Positions 52,661-61,811 of a stretch of DNA of 64,000 bases are shown here, in pieces. Both the position numbers and the translations under genes were made by a program. This DNA comes from Paenibacillus_AB hodogayensis. Lineage in GTDB: Bacteria > Bacillota > Bacilli > Paenibacillales > NBRC-103111. The notes below the pieces were generated by a model. That model searched no databases. It had not been told where the DNA came from and saw nothing but the letters and a program-made list of their open reading frames with translations. The stretch's first letter is position 1. Each line of letters starts with the position of its first letter. The stretch lies in assembly GCF_039536325.1 (NCBI RefSeq), contig NZ_BAAAYO010000010.1, forward strand, positions 372,001-436,000. The letters run 5' to 3'.

Positions 52661-55638
52661 GGCTTGCTTCCGCCTCCCGTATTTCCGTCCCACGGTTTGC
52701 TCAGCATCGGAACGTCCAGCTTCTTGACAACGCGCCCCTGCTCGTCGATGAAGCCGAATTCCCGCTGCTTGCGGAACAGTTCCTTATTAATCTCGAACAC
52801 CGCCGTTTCCAAGGCGTCGCGCGAGCTTGCCCCGTCCACGACCGTCTTGTTCCAGGCGAACTTGTACTGCCGGTCCGTGAAGTATTCGCCCGGGACGCGC
52901 GGAACGTCCTTGAACCAGCGCAGCTGCTCCAAAATTTGCGTCAAATCGTCTTTGGGCCACATCTGCTTGCGGAAAGCGTTCATATTGGCCGTATTCCAAC
53001 GGTATTCCAACCCGTTGATCGTCTCCAAATCGACGCCGAACTGCGTTTGCACCGCATCCGACGTCCACCATTTCAGAAATTCCCAGCCGTCCGTCTGCCG
53101 CTCGCTGGAGCGGAACAGCACCCCGGACTGCAGCCCTCCGCCGGCCCAGCGCACGTTCTCGCCTTTGTTGTTCAGCGTGCCGGGAATCGGCGCGATGCCC
53201 CATTGGCCGGTCAGCTCCGGCGCCGCAACCGTCAGCAGCAAATACGTATTCAGATCGGCGATGCCGATCGGCATCGTGCCGTAGCGGAAATGCTGGTAAA
53301 AATTCGCCTGCCGGTCCAGCCCGTACACGACGAAGTAATCGGTCAACTGCCGGAATGCGTCGAACGCCTCGGGGCTGTCCAGACCGGATTTGAGGCCGTC
53401 CGGCGAATAATACTCCCCGCCGCGCTGATACAGGAACGGAAGCAGATCTTCCGGCGGCAAATAAAAGTTCATGCGGTTTTGCTGCAAGGTCGGCAGCATG
53501 GCATATACGTCCTCCCACGTCTGCGGCACGGAAATGTTCAGCTTCGGCAAAAGGTCTTTGCGGTAAAACATCATGTTGAACGATTGCACCTCGGGCAAAG
53601 CGTAATCGCCCCCGTCGTAATGAAACGGCACGAGCGCGCCGGGCAAAAACCGCTTCGTCACTTCGGCGTAATCGGGAAAGGCGTTCAGATTGACCAGCGC
53701 GTTCCGCATGGCGAAATCGATCGGCGTCCCTTCCCCGATCCCTAGCGCGACATCCGGCTGAATGCCTGCCGCGTTGCCGAGTATCAGAATTTGCGGGTTG
53801 GGCATCAGATTGACATTGACCTTGATACCGGTTTGCGGGGTAAAGTCCTGATCGACCATCTCCTGGATCAGGTTGACGTAGTCGCGTCCCCGCTGCACCC
53901 AGACGTTGATGGCGTCCTTGTCCTTCCTGCCCTGTTCGGCAAAATTGTTCGTAAACGTCAATGCAAAACGGACGACGGAGTTTTTCAGCCCGTTCCACCA
54001 CGTCTCCCGGAAAGATGGCAGCTTCTGCTGCGGGGTGGAAATCGCGATCCGGTCCAGATAGAGCGGCTGCTCGATCAAGCTCGTGACCATGCCAGACAGC
54101 TGCTCCTGCAGCGAGCCGAACCGCTGCGGATTGTTGGCGAGCCGGTTCGGGTCCTGCTTGAACGACTGCAGATCGCGGATGACGCTCGTAAAGCTGTAGC
54201 CGCTTTCCAGCTTATCCCCGTTGCGCTCCTGCAAATAGTCGCGTGTCAGCCGCAGCGCCGTCATAACCCCGTCCAGCCGGTCCCCCAGATCGGGAATCGA
54301 CTCGTTCAGCCGCCAGTTCATCCCTTTGTCGATCAAACTTTCGTTCGCTACGCCGGTAGCCATCCGGACGTCGTCGCCGATGACGCGCAGCTGCTTGACC
54401 GCCGCTTCGATGGCGTCGATCGCCGGACGCTGCGGGGATACGTTGACCCGCATGCGCAGCGTATGCTCGCCCTCGGACAGCTTGAACAGTATGGCGTCCC
54501 CGTCGTCGTCGACTAGCGGGCCTCCCTGCCATTCTCCGTAGCGGAACGGAACTTCGAGCAGCTCGCGATAAGGCACGGCTCCGTCGATGGAAACGGTGCG
54601 GTATACGTTCCGTCCGCGGACGAACTTCTGCTCGTAAGCCGGCGAAATCCGGTAATAGCCGTCCGCCGGCACCGTAAATTTCCATTCCGCCCATGCTCCC
54701 CGGCGTCCCCATCTCCATCCGCCCATCATGTTGTAGAGGACGGTGCTCTTCGCCTCCGGACTGACGATCGAGGAGGTGGACATGGCGATCTGCACGACCG
54801 GGTCCGACTTGCGCTCCATCCGCTCCGCCTCGATCATCGTCAGGAACGGCTGCTGCGCCTGCGCTTCCCGCTCGTACTGCGCTTTCACTTCCGCATAGCC
54901 GGATATGCGCTCGGGGGATTTGAAGACGAACCGGTCGAAAGCCGCCGTTTCCTGCACGCCTTCCAGCCTCATGACATGGTCGCCCTTCTCCAAATAAAAC
55001 CGGTGCGGCTCGGGATAATCGTTCATATAATCGGAGACGTCCCACTGGATCCACTCGCGGATCTGTTCCTGCTTCGGACGAATCTCGTTGCCGTATTCGT
55101 CCTTGAGCGGCGGATACGGGTCGTCCTTCCACAGACGCTTCATCGTAATGAGCCGCGCCTCGTCGAACGGCAGCGCGCCGTCGATCGTCAGACTGCGGAT
55201 GATATCCGACCGGTTGTCGTTATCTCCGCTCGCCATCGGATAATACGATACACCCAATTGGTACAGCCCGCTTTCCGGAACGGTAAACCGGTACTCGGCG
55301 TATCCGCTGCCGCTGTCCCAGCGGAGCGCGCGGGCCACCCCTTCGAGCGCCGCCGTCGACAGCGCCGCCTCCGACGAGGCGGCTGTATAATCCGCGGCCG
55401 GAATCGTCACGGCGATGCCGGGCGATACGTCGCGGTAGCCTTGCTTCTGCCAGTCGCGCAGCTTGGCGGCATAAGTATTGGGCCCGCCGCCGTAGTACAG
55501 AAAAGCCTCTCCGTAACGTTCCTCGGCGCTCAGGCCCGCAGAGCCGTCCTCGCCGGAAGCGGTCAACGCGACTCCGGTGGCGAGCCCGGCGACGAGCAGC
55601 AGGGCGAGCGCCGCTTTCCACAATCGTTTTCCATTCAC
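52657..55638 (-). CDS. Solute-binding protein fused to carbohydrate-binding modules, 993 aa
   Basis: This is about twice the normal size for a binding protein. Two jelly-roll modules (about 75-235 with YRFTVPESGLYQLGVSYYP, and 265-420 with WKFTVPADGYYRISPAYEQK) are followed by a helical linker (about 430-570) and a family 1 binding-protein domain (about 590-960; INVWVQRGRDYVNLIQEMV, DVALGIGEGTPIDFAMRNAL, SFNMMFYRKDLL). The N-terminus is hydrophobic (ALALLLVAGLATGVALTAS) without a lipobox Cys, so it is anchored by an uncleaved helix or released. The start is GTG 55638, overlapping the ATPase gene. It may capture a polymer and deliver fragments to pair A. Confidence 0.85.
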   Translation of the reverse strand: MNGKRLWKAALALLLVAGLATGVALTASGEDGSAGLSAEERYGEAFLYYGGGPNTYAAKLRDWQKQGYRDVSPGIAVTIPAADYTAASSEAALSTAALEGVARALRWDSGSGYAEYRFTVPESGLYQLGVSYYPMASGDNDNRSDIIRSLTIDGALPFDEARLITMKRLWKDDPYPPLKDEYGNEIRPKQEQIREWIQWDVSDYMNDYPEPHRFYLEKGDHVMRLEGVQETAAFDRFVFKSPERISGYAEVKAQYEREAQAQQPFLTMIEAERMERKSDPVVQIAMSTSSIVSPEAKSTVLYNMMGGWRWGRRGAWAEWKFTVPADGYYRISPAYEQKFVRGRNVYRTVSIDGAVPYRELLEVPFRYGEWQGGPLVDDDGDAILFKLSEGEHTLRMRVNVSPQRPAIDAIEAAVKQLRVIGDDVRMATGVANESLIDKGMNWRLNESIPDLGDRLDGVMTALRLTRDYLQERNGDKLESGYSFTSVIRDLQSFKQDPNRLANNPQRFGSLQEQLSGMVTSLIEQPLYLDRIAISTPQQKLPSFRETWWNGLKNSVVRFALTFTNNFAEQGRKDKDAINVWVQRGRDYVNLIQEMVDQDFTPQTGIKVNVNLMPNPQILILGNAAGIQPDVALGIGEGTPIDFAMRNALVNLNAFPDYAEVTKRFLPGALVPFHYDGGDYALPEVQSFNMMFYRKDLLPKLNISVPQTWEDVYAMLPTLQQNRMNFYLPPEDLLPFLYQRGGEYYSPDGLKSGLDSPEAFDAFRQLTDYFVVYGLDRQANFYQHFRYGTMPIGIADLNTYLLLTVAAPELTGQWGIAPIPGTLNNKGENVRWAGGGLQSGVLFRSSERQTDGWEFLKWWTSDAVQTQFGVDLETINGLEYRWNTANMNAFRKQMWPKDDLTQILEQLRWFKDVPRVPGEYFTDRQYKFAWNKTVVDGASSRDALETAVFEINKELFRKQREFGFIDEQGRVVKKLDVPMLSKPWDGNTGGGSKP

Positions 55639-56747
55639 CGGTTCCCAATCCTTTCTCCCGTGTCCGGATGAAAAAACAGAGCATAATCCATATCGGCCGC
55701 AATCTCCACCCGCTCGCCGGGGTCGACCCGGTTGCGGGCGTCGGTGCGTACCGTCAGCGTCAGCTCGCCGGTGTTCACGTACAGGTAGCGGTCCGCCCCC
55801 ATCAGCTCGGCGACGTCCACCACGCCGGTCATCAAGGCGGATGCGTCCGCCCGCGGGCCCTTCAGGCCGAGATGCTCCGGCCGGAGCCCGAGCACGATAT
55901 GCCGCAGCCCTGCGGCCTCCCGCCGCAGCTCGCGCGCGGCAGCCGGGGGAATCGGCAGCTTATGCCGCTTCGTATGGAAAAACAGCGCGCCGTCCTCTTC
56001 CTCGATTCTCCCCGGGATGACATTGATCGGCGGAGCGCCGATAAAGCCGGCGACGAACAAATTGGCGGGGGAGTTGTACACCCGCTCCGGCGTGTCGGCC
56101 TGCTGCACGACGCCGTCTTTCATGACTACGATGCGCGTTCCCATCGTCATCGCCTCGGTCTGATCATGGGTGACGTAGACGAATGTCGTTTCCAGATCGC
56201 GGTGCAGCCTTATAATTTCCGCGCGCATATGAACGCGCAGCTTCGCATCCAGGTTGGACAGCGGTTCGTCCATCAAAAACACCTTCGGGCTGCGCACGAT
56301 CGCCCTCCCGAGGGCGACCCGCTGCCGCTGGCCGCCGGACAGCTGCCGCGGCTTGCGCTCGAGAAACGGCTCGATATCGAGCGTGCGCGCCGCTTTTTTT
56401 ACCGCCGTTTCGATATCCGCCTTGCCCGCCTTGCGGAGCCGCAGCCCGAATGCCATATTTTCGAATACGTTCATGTTCGGGTACAGCGCGTAATTTTGGA
56501 ACACCATGGCGATATCGCGGGCTTTGGGCGGCAGATCGTTGACCACTTCCCCGTCGATCGCGATCGCGCCCTCGCTCACTTCCTCCAGCCCGGCGATCAT
56601 GCGCAGCGTCGTCGACTTGCCGCAGCCGGACGGGCCGACGAATACGACGAACTCTTTATTGTCGATTTCCAAATGAACGTCCTTCACTACGGCTTGGGAG
56701 CTGTGGGAATAACGTTTCCAGACATGATGGAGCAGCACGTTTGCCAT
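55635..56747 (-). CDS. Sugar-importer ATPase (MsmX/UgpC type), 370 aa
   Basis: This is the nucleotide-binding subunit of carbohydrate importers. Walker A is GPSGCGKST at residues 38-46, the signature is LSGGQRQRVALGRA, Walker B is VFLMDEPLSNLD and the switch is VTHDQTEAMTM. A TOBE-type C-terminal domain follows (about 240-365). ATG 56747 has GAGGAGG upstream; the frame is open further but lacks family sequence. It heads the eight-gene operon and is the only such ATPase in the window, so it may also energise the Lpl-type permeases at 18-20 kb and the orphan binding proteins. Confidence 0.95.
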   Translation of the reverse strand: MANVLLHHVWKRYSHSSQAVVKDVHLEIDNKEFVVFVGPSGCGKSTTLRMIAGLEEVSEGAIAIDGEVVNDLPPKARDIAMVFQNYALYPNMNVFENMAFGLRLRKAGKADIETAVKKAARTLDIEPFLERKPRQLSGGQRQRVALGRAIVRSPKVFLMDEPLSNLDAKLRVHMRAEIIRLHRDLETTFVYVTHDQTEAMTMGTRIVVMKDGVVQQADTPERVYNSPANLFVAGFIGAPPINVIPGRIEEEDGALFFHTKRHKLPIPPAAARELRREAAGLRHIVLGLRPEHLGLKGPRADASALMTGVVDVAELMGADRYLYVNTGELTLTVRTDARNRVDPGERVEIAADMDYALFFHPDTGERIGNR

Positions 56748-56780
56748 AGAGAACCTCCTCTTCCGTCGTTGCCATTTAAG

Positions 56781-56792
56781 AGGCTTAAGCCT
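56781..56792. promoter_or_regulatory. Perfect 12-base palindrome before the ATPase operon
   Basis: AGGCTTAAGCCT, flanked by TAAG and TTA that extend the symmetry loosely, lies 33 bases before the first gene of the eight-gene operon. Its position suits an operator; the regulator is unknown. Confidence 0.4.
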
Positions 56793-56951
56793 TACTCCCA
56801 TTATGGCAAACGGCGGAAGCGGGACGAATAGACGATTTTTTGAATTGCTTGAATCTGTTTACCGGATGTCGATTCGAGTCGGACGGGAAGGCCATGGAGG
56901 GAAGGAAAGCGAGGGAAAATAGCGTACAGGCGGCAGGGGGTGGAAAAGAAA

Positions 56952-57005
56952 GACGCCCGGCCGGCTGCGGCGCTCGAAAGAGCGTCCGCAGGCACGACTG
57001 GGCGT
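56952..57005 (-). terminator. Terminator after the lyase-like gene
   Basis: ACGCCC/GGGCGT and an inner CTGCGG-GCTC/GAGC-CCGCAG stem form a long hairpin, followed on the minus strand by CTTTCTTTTCC. It divides the binding-protein/hydrolase set from the ATPase-led operon. Confidence 0.75.
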
Positions 57006-57020
57006 AAGGAAAGTAATAAT

Positions 57021-58877
57021 CTACTGCTGCGTAACGGTCCACTCCGTGAAATCCCATACCGTTGTACGCGCTCCGTCCCGCAGCTCCATCAAGCCGCTGC
57101 CGACAGCGGAATGCAGCAACGGATTGCCGATCAGCGGCCAGCGCTCGTACCGGACGGGGTCGCCGTTGATCGAGCGTTCCCCGTCATACGTGATGCGCAG
57201 CACGTCGCCCGACAAGGCGGTATAGGAGATCGTTGGCACAGCCGCATCGATGGCCGAATCGTCCAGCCTCGTGCTGTCCAGCACCTGCTCGCGAAACCGG
57301 TCGAGCGCGACGCGGATAGCCGTCTGTTCGTCCAGACCAGCGTCTTCCTGCTCCGCGAAGCCTGCAGGGTCGACGGCCTCGACGACGACTCCGTTCTTCA
57401 GCCCGTCACTGCGCAAGCGGCGGTGACCGCTGCCGTCTTCCACCCACCGGTAAGGCCGGAGCGGCCGCACGGCGATCAGGACCGAGCCTCCATGGGCGAA
57501 CAGCCAGCCGGACGCATCCTCCGCAAGCTCGAGAATGGCGGTTCCGGAGATAAAGCCGTCGATATAAGGATCGCGGTCGGACGGAAACGGATCGCGCGGC
57601 CCGTACTGGTACGTCTCTCCTGCCGGTATGTTCACTAGCGAGACCAGCGCCCCATTGCTCTGAACGATTTGCTCGTAAGGCGAGGAGCCGATCCATTTCT
57701 CGACGTAACGCTCCTCCGCGCGGCCAAAATCGGGAAACGGATGATTGAAGAACAGGACGCCCGACGGCTTGTCGGAATCCCAATCCAGCGACCAGCGCCG
57801 CGTTTGCCCGGTCATGACGACGTCGCCCTGCTTGCCGTCCGCCATGCTGCCCAGCGTAAATCCTTTAGTGACATAATTGTACTTGTATACGCCGGCGCGG
57901 CTCACGTAACCATAGCCCTTGATCCGCACTGCGGCTCCCGCCACTTCGCTCGTGCGGTGATTGTCGTTCGTCGTCTCGCCGGTGCCGATCACATCGTGCG
58001 TTTCCCGGTGCTCGAACGGAACATCACGGTTTTGCGCAAGGCCGACGATGCCCGCGGGCGCGCGGTAGGCGGACAAAGCGTTGATGGCCGCATAATGGCA
58101 TTCGCCATTCGCGAAGTCCGGCTCGCGTCCCCCGAAATAAAGCCACGCTCCCGTCGTCCCGGCAGCCGCGTTCGTGAACGTCTCGGTCGGGTGATAGTCC
58201 CGCGAATGCGCTCCGGTGAATATACCGTTCAGCCAATCGCCGGCGGTGTTCGCCAGCAGCCAGTCGATCGCCATGCCCGCCTTCTTCCGCAGCTGCGGAT
58301 CGAGCGTGAAATCGTACAGCGTTGCCAGCGTGTTGATATAGAAAATGCTGTACGTCGTCGAATCGAATTCGCCTTGCCCGTAATGCGTAATACGCGTGAA
58401 ATACCGATTCAGATATTCGGCGCAGCGGCTGCGGACGTCGGCGGCCCGCTCCCAATCGGGCCAGGCTTGCCCAGTCAAATAACCGGCCACGGCGTTCATA
58501 ATGCGGTGATTTTCGGTGCCGCCCTGCAGGCTGTAATGGTCGGCTGCCGTCATGCTTTCCTTCACTTTTCCGCTCAATGTCCCGTCGTACGTATGCCCGA
58601 ACCGGAGCATCGCGTCGATATTGGCGTGGCGGAAAAACATCGCCGCGTTACCCGGATCGTCGTTCGACTCGGCGATATGCCGCAATGCCGTATCGGTCTC
58701 CACGCCAAGCCCGAGCCGGGCAATGGCATGAAACATCCGCCTTCTCGGCACGTCGTCGTCCGGGATCGGGCACCGGATCGTCCGCTCCAGCAGCAGCCGT
58801 CCCCGGGCGGCAAAAGCTTGATCCTGCGCGTCGTTTCCGGTCTGCGGCGTGAAGACTGCTTCTATGTCCTTGTTCAT
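57021..58877 (-). CDS. Putative polysaccharide lyase-like protein, 618 aa
   Basis: I do not recognise a definite family. The first half (about 1-310) is helical with aromatic repeats typical of an alpha/alpha toroid (GGTENHRIMNAVAGYLTG, YFTRITHYGQGEFDSTTY, DYHPTETFTNAAAGTTGAW). The second half is beta-rich (VSRAGVYKYNYVTKGFTLGS, GVLFFNHPFPDF), as in heparinase- or alginate-lyase-type enzymes, where Asn/His (ENH) and Tyr residues are catalytic. No signal peptide is visible, so it would act on imported oligosaccharides. It lies 43 bases after the GH-A-like hydrolase gene. Lyase activity is inferred from the fold pattern only. Confidence 0.65.
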   Translation of the reverse strand: MNKDIEAVFTPQTGNDAQDQAFAARGRLLLERTIRCPIPDDDVPRRRMFHAIARLGLGVETDTALRHIAESNDDPGNAAMFFRHANIDAMLRFGHTYDGTLSGKVKESMTAADHYSLQGGTENHRIMNAVAGYLTGQAWPDWERAADVRSRCAEYLNRYFTRITHYGQGEFDSTTYSIFYINTLATLYDFTLDPQLRKKAGMAIDWLLANTAGDWLNGIFTGAHSRDYHPTETFTNAAAGTTGAWLYFGGREPDFANGECHYAAINALSAYRAPAGIVGLAQNRDVPFEHRETHDVIGTGETTNDNHRTSEVAGAAVRIKGYGYVSRAGVYKYNYVTKGFTLGSMADGKQGDVVMTGQTRRWSLDWDSDKPSGVLFFNHPFPDFGRAEERYVEKWIGSSPYEQIVQSNGALVSLVNIPAGETYQYGPRDPFPSDRDPYIDGFISGTAILELAEDASGWLFAHGGSVLIAVRPLRPYRWVEDGSGHRRLRSDGLKNGVVVEAVDPAGFAEQEDAGLDEQTAIRVALDRFREQVLDSTRLDDSAIDAAVPTISYTALSGDVLRITYDGERSINGDPVRYERWPLIGNPLLHSAVGSGLMELRDGARTTVWDFTEWTVTQQ

Positions 58878-58920
58878 GGCTTCCGTTTATCGCTCCTCTG
58901 TTTGGCTATGGAATAGCGCT

Positions 58921-60261
58921 TTATGGGTTATCCGGCCCCTCGTATGCGACGATCATGTACGTTTCGTTTTCCGCAAGACCCGTAACCGTATAGCTGGTTT
59001 GACCGGAAAGGGGCAGCGTTTGCCTGATGCCGTCCCAGCCGATCACCTCCAGCCGGTCGGAGCCCGCGGGAATGCCGGAAACCGTATAGGAAGTGCCGGG
59101 ATGATTCGTCCAGTAAGGCCGATTTTGCCATACCCACATTTTCTTGCCTGCGCCTTCCAGCACGTATTCTCCGGTTTGCTTCGGGTCGGCGGACACGAGC
59201 GCCATGCCCTCCGCGGCGGCAAGAGCGCGCTCCAGCGTCTGCCCGCGCGCCGTCGGCGTCCACGGGGTCAGACTCGTATTCAGGCCGTACAAAGGGTCGG
59301 CTGCCTGCGATTTGAACAAGCTCCATGGGAACGCCAGGCGGGAAGCCGACGTCTGTCCGTCCTTTTTCACGACGCCCACGCTGTCCCAGAACGCGGTCAG
59401 GAACCCTTTGGCCGCTTCCTCCTCGGTCACGCCGCGCTTCTTGTAGTTGAACTCGGTTGTGTAAAAATGAATGTCCGCGGTAATGCCCGACACGCTTTTG
59501 ATCGAATCGAAATTGCTCTGCGCGGAAAACTTGTACATCCCTTCCATAGGGGCGTATTGATAGTCGAAATACGTATGCAGATCGATGCCGTCCAGCTTGC
59601 CGTCGTTCCACAGATCGGCTATCGCCGGCCCGTATCCCCTCAACGTGTAATCGCTGTGGCTGTTCTGCCGGGCGAATCCGCCCGGGATCGCCTTCAGCGC
59701 CGGATCGACGGAATGGATGCCGTCCGCCAGACCCTCCAGAGCATCGTGGTAGGCCGGCTTCGGAATCACGTTCTCGACGTCGGGTTCATTCATCGCGGCA
59801 TACACCGTAATGCCCCAATCGGCGATGCCGTGCTCCTGCCCCCATGTCCCGTTCGGCCGAAACCGTTCGGCAAAGTCATGCCCGATATCGTACCATTTGT
59901 CGTAATCGCCGAGCGGCGTTCCTTGGCTCGCATACGAGCCGTAATATTCGAACAGCAGCATCGGCGTAATGCCGTACTCGTAAGCTTGCAGCATAAGGGC
60001 GTCGAGCCGCTCCGGCGTCGGAGCGCCGCCCGCGTAGTAGTAGTTCGGGTACATGTTGATTCGGGCCATGGATGCTCCGATGTCGTTCAGCGCCTGGAAT
60101 TGGCTGGCGTAGGTCGTGCTTCCGTTGGCAAAGTTGCCTGCCCCGACGATCGAGCCGACCGGCTGGCCCGCGTCCATGCCGTGAACGGTCGTCGCCCCCA
60201 GCAAGGTGCCGGCCAGCAAGGACAACACGATCGGCTTCGCCTTCTTCGCGATCTTTGACAA
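58921..60261 (-). CDS. Secreted clan GH-A-like glycoside hydrolase, 446 aa
   Basis: This is a predicted exported TIM-barrel glycosidase. The acid/base Glu lies in VYAAMNEPDVENV and the nucleophile Glu in FYTTEFNYKKRG, the order and spacing of clan GH-A, with a GH39-like look. A C-terminal beta domain follows (about 350-446). TTG 60261 is preferred because AGGAGG stands nine bases before it and it gives a clean signal peptide (KPIVLSLLAGTLLGATTVHG). The GTG at 60282 has its ribosome binding site too close. It lies 30 bases after a binding-lipoprotein gene. The exact family and substrate are unknown. Confidence 0.78.
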   Translation of the reverse strand: MSKIAKKAKPIVLSLLAGTLLGATTVHGMDAGQPVGSIVGAGNFANGSTTYASQFQALNDIGASMARINMYPNYYYAGGAPTPERLDALMLQAYEYGITPMLLFEYYGSYASQGTPLGDYDKWYDIGHDFAERFRPNGTWGQEHGIADWGITVYAAMNEPDVENVIPKPAYHDALEGLADGIHSVDPALKAIPGGFARQNSHSDYTLRGYGPAIADLWNDGKLDGIDLHTYFDYQYAPMEGMYKFSAQSNFDSIKSVSGITADIHFYTTEFNYKKRGVTEEEAAKGFLTAFWDSVGVVKKDGQTSASRLAFPWSLFKSQAADPLYGLNTSLTPWTPTARGQTLERALAAAEGMALVSADPKQTGEYVLEGAGKKMWVWQNRPYWTNHPGTSYTVSGIPAGSDRLEVIGWDGIRQTLPLSGQTSYTVTGLAENETYMIVAYEGPDNP

Positions 60262-60291
60262 ATCCCATTCCCTCCTCGCCACTTCTCCTTG

Positions 60292-61662
60292 CTATTTCTT
60301 CATTTGCTTTTCCGCTTCTTTTTGCAGGTCGTTCCACTGCGCGTTGAATTCCTTCACCTTCGCCGGCACCTGGGTGTATACGTCGAAGTTGTCGTTGAAC
60401 AGATTTTGTCCGAGCCATGTAATGAATCCTTCGAAAGCGACCTCGGTTCCAGGCATATTGTTCATCATGCCGACGCCCTCGTCGTTCGTCTTCTCGACCT
60501 GGTACAAAATCGCATCGGTGACGTCTTTTTTGTTGATCGTCTTCTCCCACGCCTCAATTTGTTCTTTTTCCTTGGGGAAAGCCGGGATCGTAATTTTTTG
60601 CTTAATCTGCTCCAATTGACCTTCGTTGTCGTAGGCCAAAAATTTAATCAGGTTCCACGCCTCTTCCTTGTTCTTGCTCGTGGAGGACAACGCGATGCCG
60701 TCAAGCGCGCCGTAGCCCTGCTGCTTGCCCGGTCCGACCGGCGCAGGCACGACGCCGTAGTTCAAGCCGGCTTCGTCGAATTGCTTCATCTTCAACCAAG
60801 TGAACGACATGCCCGACGTTCCTTTGGCAAAGCTGGGGCCGCCGGCCAATCCTTTCGCCTGCGTCACCTTGCCCGGAGATAAACCGTCCTTCACGACCAT
60901 GTCGCGGAAAAAGTCGAAGCCTTTAAGCGCTCCCTGACTATCCAGCGTCATCTGGCTGCCGTTCGGGTTGAACGTCGTTCCTCCCCATGCCCCGCCGACG
61001 ATATGCAGCATATTCGGCAGCGACGCTTCGAAGGCATGCACCTTGTTCTCGATCAGCTTGCGGCCCGCGTTAAGCATATCCTCGTACGTCCAGCTCACTT
61101 TCGGCTCCGGGATGCCGAATTTCTGGAACATGTCTTTATTGTAGAAAATCATGAATTGCGAGTGAATCCACGGCATGGCATAGCGCTTACCCCCGTAAAC
61201 GCCGCGGGTTTGCAGGGACGGGTAATATTTGGTCATATCCACGCCGGTTTTCTTGATGTATTCGTCCAGCGGGACGACCCAGCCTCTCGCCGCATATTCC
61301 CCGGCGCCTACGTTAGGGCTGACGCGAAGAATGTCGATCTGCTCGCCGGAAGCGAACAGGGCGGTGTTGGCGGTAATGATGTTCTCCCCTTGATTCGGCT
61401 TGACCATGTCCACCTTGACCGTCACGTGCGGGTTTTTCTCCTGATACTTCTTGATCGCCGGCGCCAAGTCCTGATCGAACGTATCGTAAGTGGTATGCTT
61501 GATGACGAGCGTGATCGGGTCTTTCGGCTTATTCGTCTCCGGCTTGCTCTCTTTGCCCCCGTCGGCTCCTGACGTGCCCGATGAACATGCCGCCGTCGTT
61601 ACCGCCAGCATGGATGCCAGCATAACCGCCGCCGGCTTTTTCAACATCTGCCCCTTACTCAC
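60292..61662 (-). CDS. ABC transporter sugar-binding lipoprotein, 456 aa
   Basis: This is a family 1 extracellular binding protein with lipobox TTAAC near residue 25 and an S/G/K-rich linker. Typical segments are YAMPWIHSQFMIFYNKDMFQ and GTSGMSFTWLKMKQFDE. The start is GTG 61662, eight bases after GGAGG. It is followed by the GH-A-like and lyase-like genes and preceded by the two-component pair, but has no permease of its own. Permease pair B of the next operon has no binding protein and is the obvious partner candidate. Confidence 0.92.
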   Translation of the reverse strand: MSKGQMLKKPAAVMLASMLAVTTAACSSGTSGADGGKESKPETNKPKDPITLVIKHTTYDTFDQDLAPAIKKYQEKNPHVTVKVDMVKPNQGENIITANTALFASGEQIDILRVSPNVGAGEYAARGWVVPLDEYIKKTGVDMTKYYPSLQTRGVYGGKRYAMPWIHSQFMIFYNKDMFQKFGIPEPKVSWTYEDMLNAGRKLIENKVHAFEASLPNMLHIVGGAWGGTTFNPNGSQMTLDSQGALKGFDFFRDMVVKDGLSPGKVTQAKGLAGGPSFAKGTSGMSFTWLKMKQFDEAGLNYGVVPAPVGPGKQQGYGALDGIALSSTSKNKEEAWNLIKFLAYDNEGQLEQIKQKITIPAFPKEKEQIEAWEKTINKKDVTDAILYQVEKTNDEGVGMMNNMPGTEVAFEGFITWLGQNLFNDNFDVYTQVPAKVKEFNAQWNDLQKEAEKQMKK

Positions 61663-61797
61663 ATGGAATACCTCCCGTATTGGTGTTGCCCCCGATTTTG
61701 CCGGAACGCGCTGACTCCCGGCTGTTTCCAGCCTATCGCACCGCGAAGCGGTTTGGAATTGAAGCTCTTTACTTCTCCTTGAATTTGTTTACCGCCG

Positions 61798-61811
61798 TGA
61801 CAGCGCTTACT
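61798..61811 (-). promoter_or_regulatory. Candidate cre (CcpA) site
   Basis: On the minus strand AGTAAGCGCTGTCA matches 12 of 14 positions of the cre consensus. It overlaps the stop codon of the sensor-kinase gene and lies 136 bases before the binding-lipoprotein start, similar in spacing to the site at 8747-8760. Confidence 0.4.
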
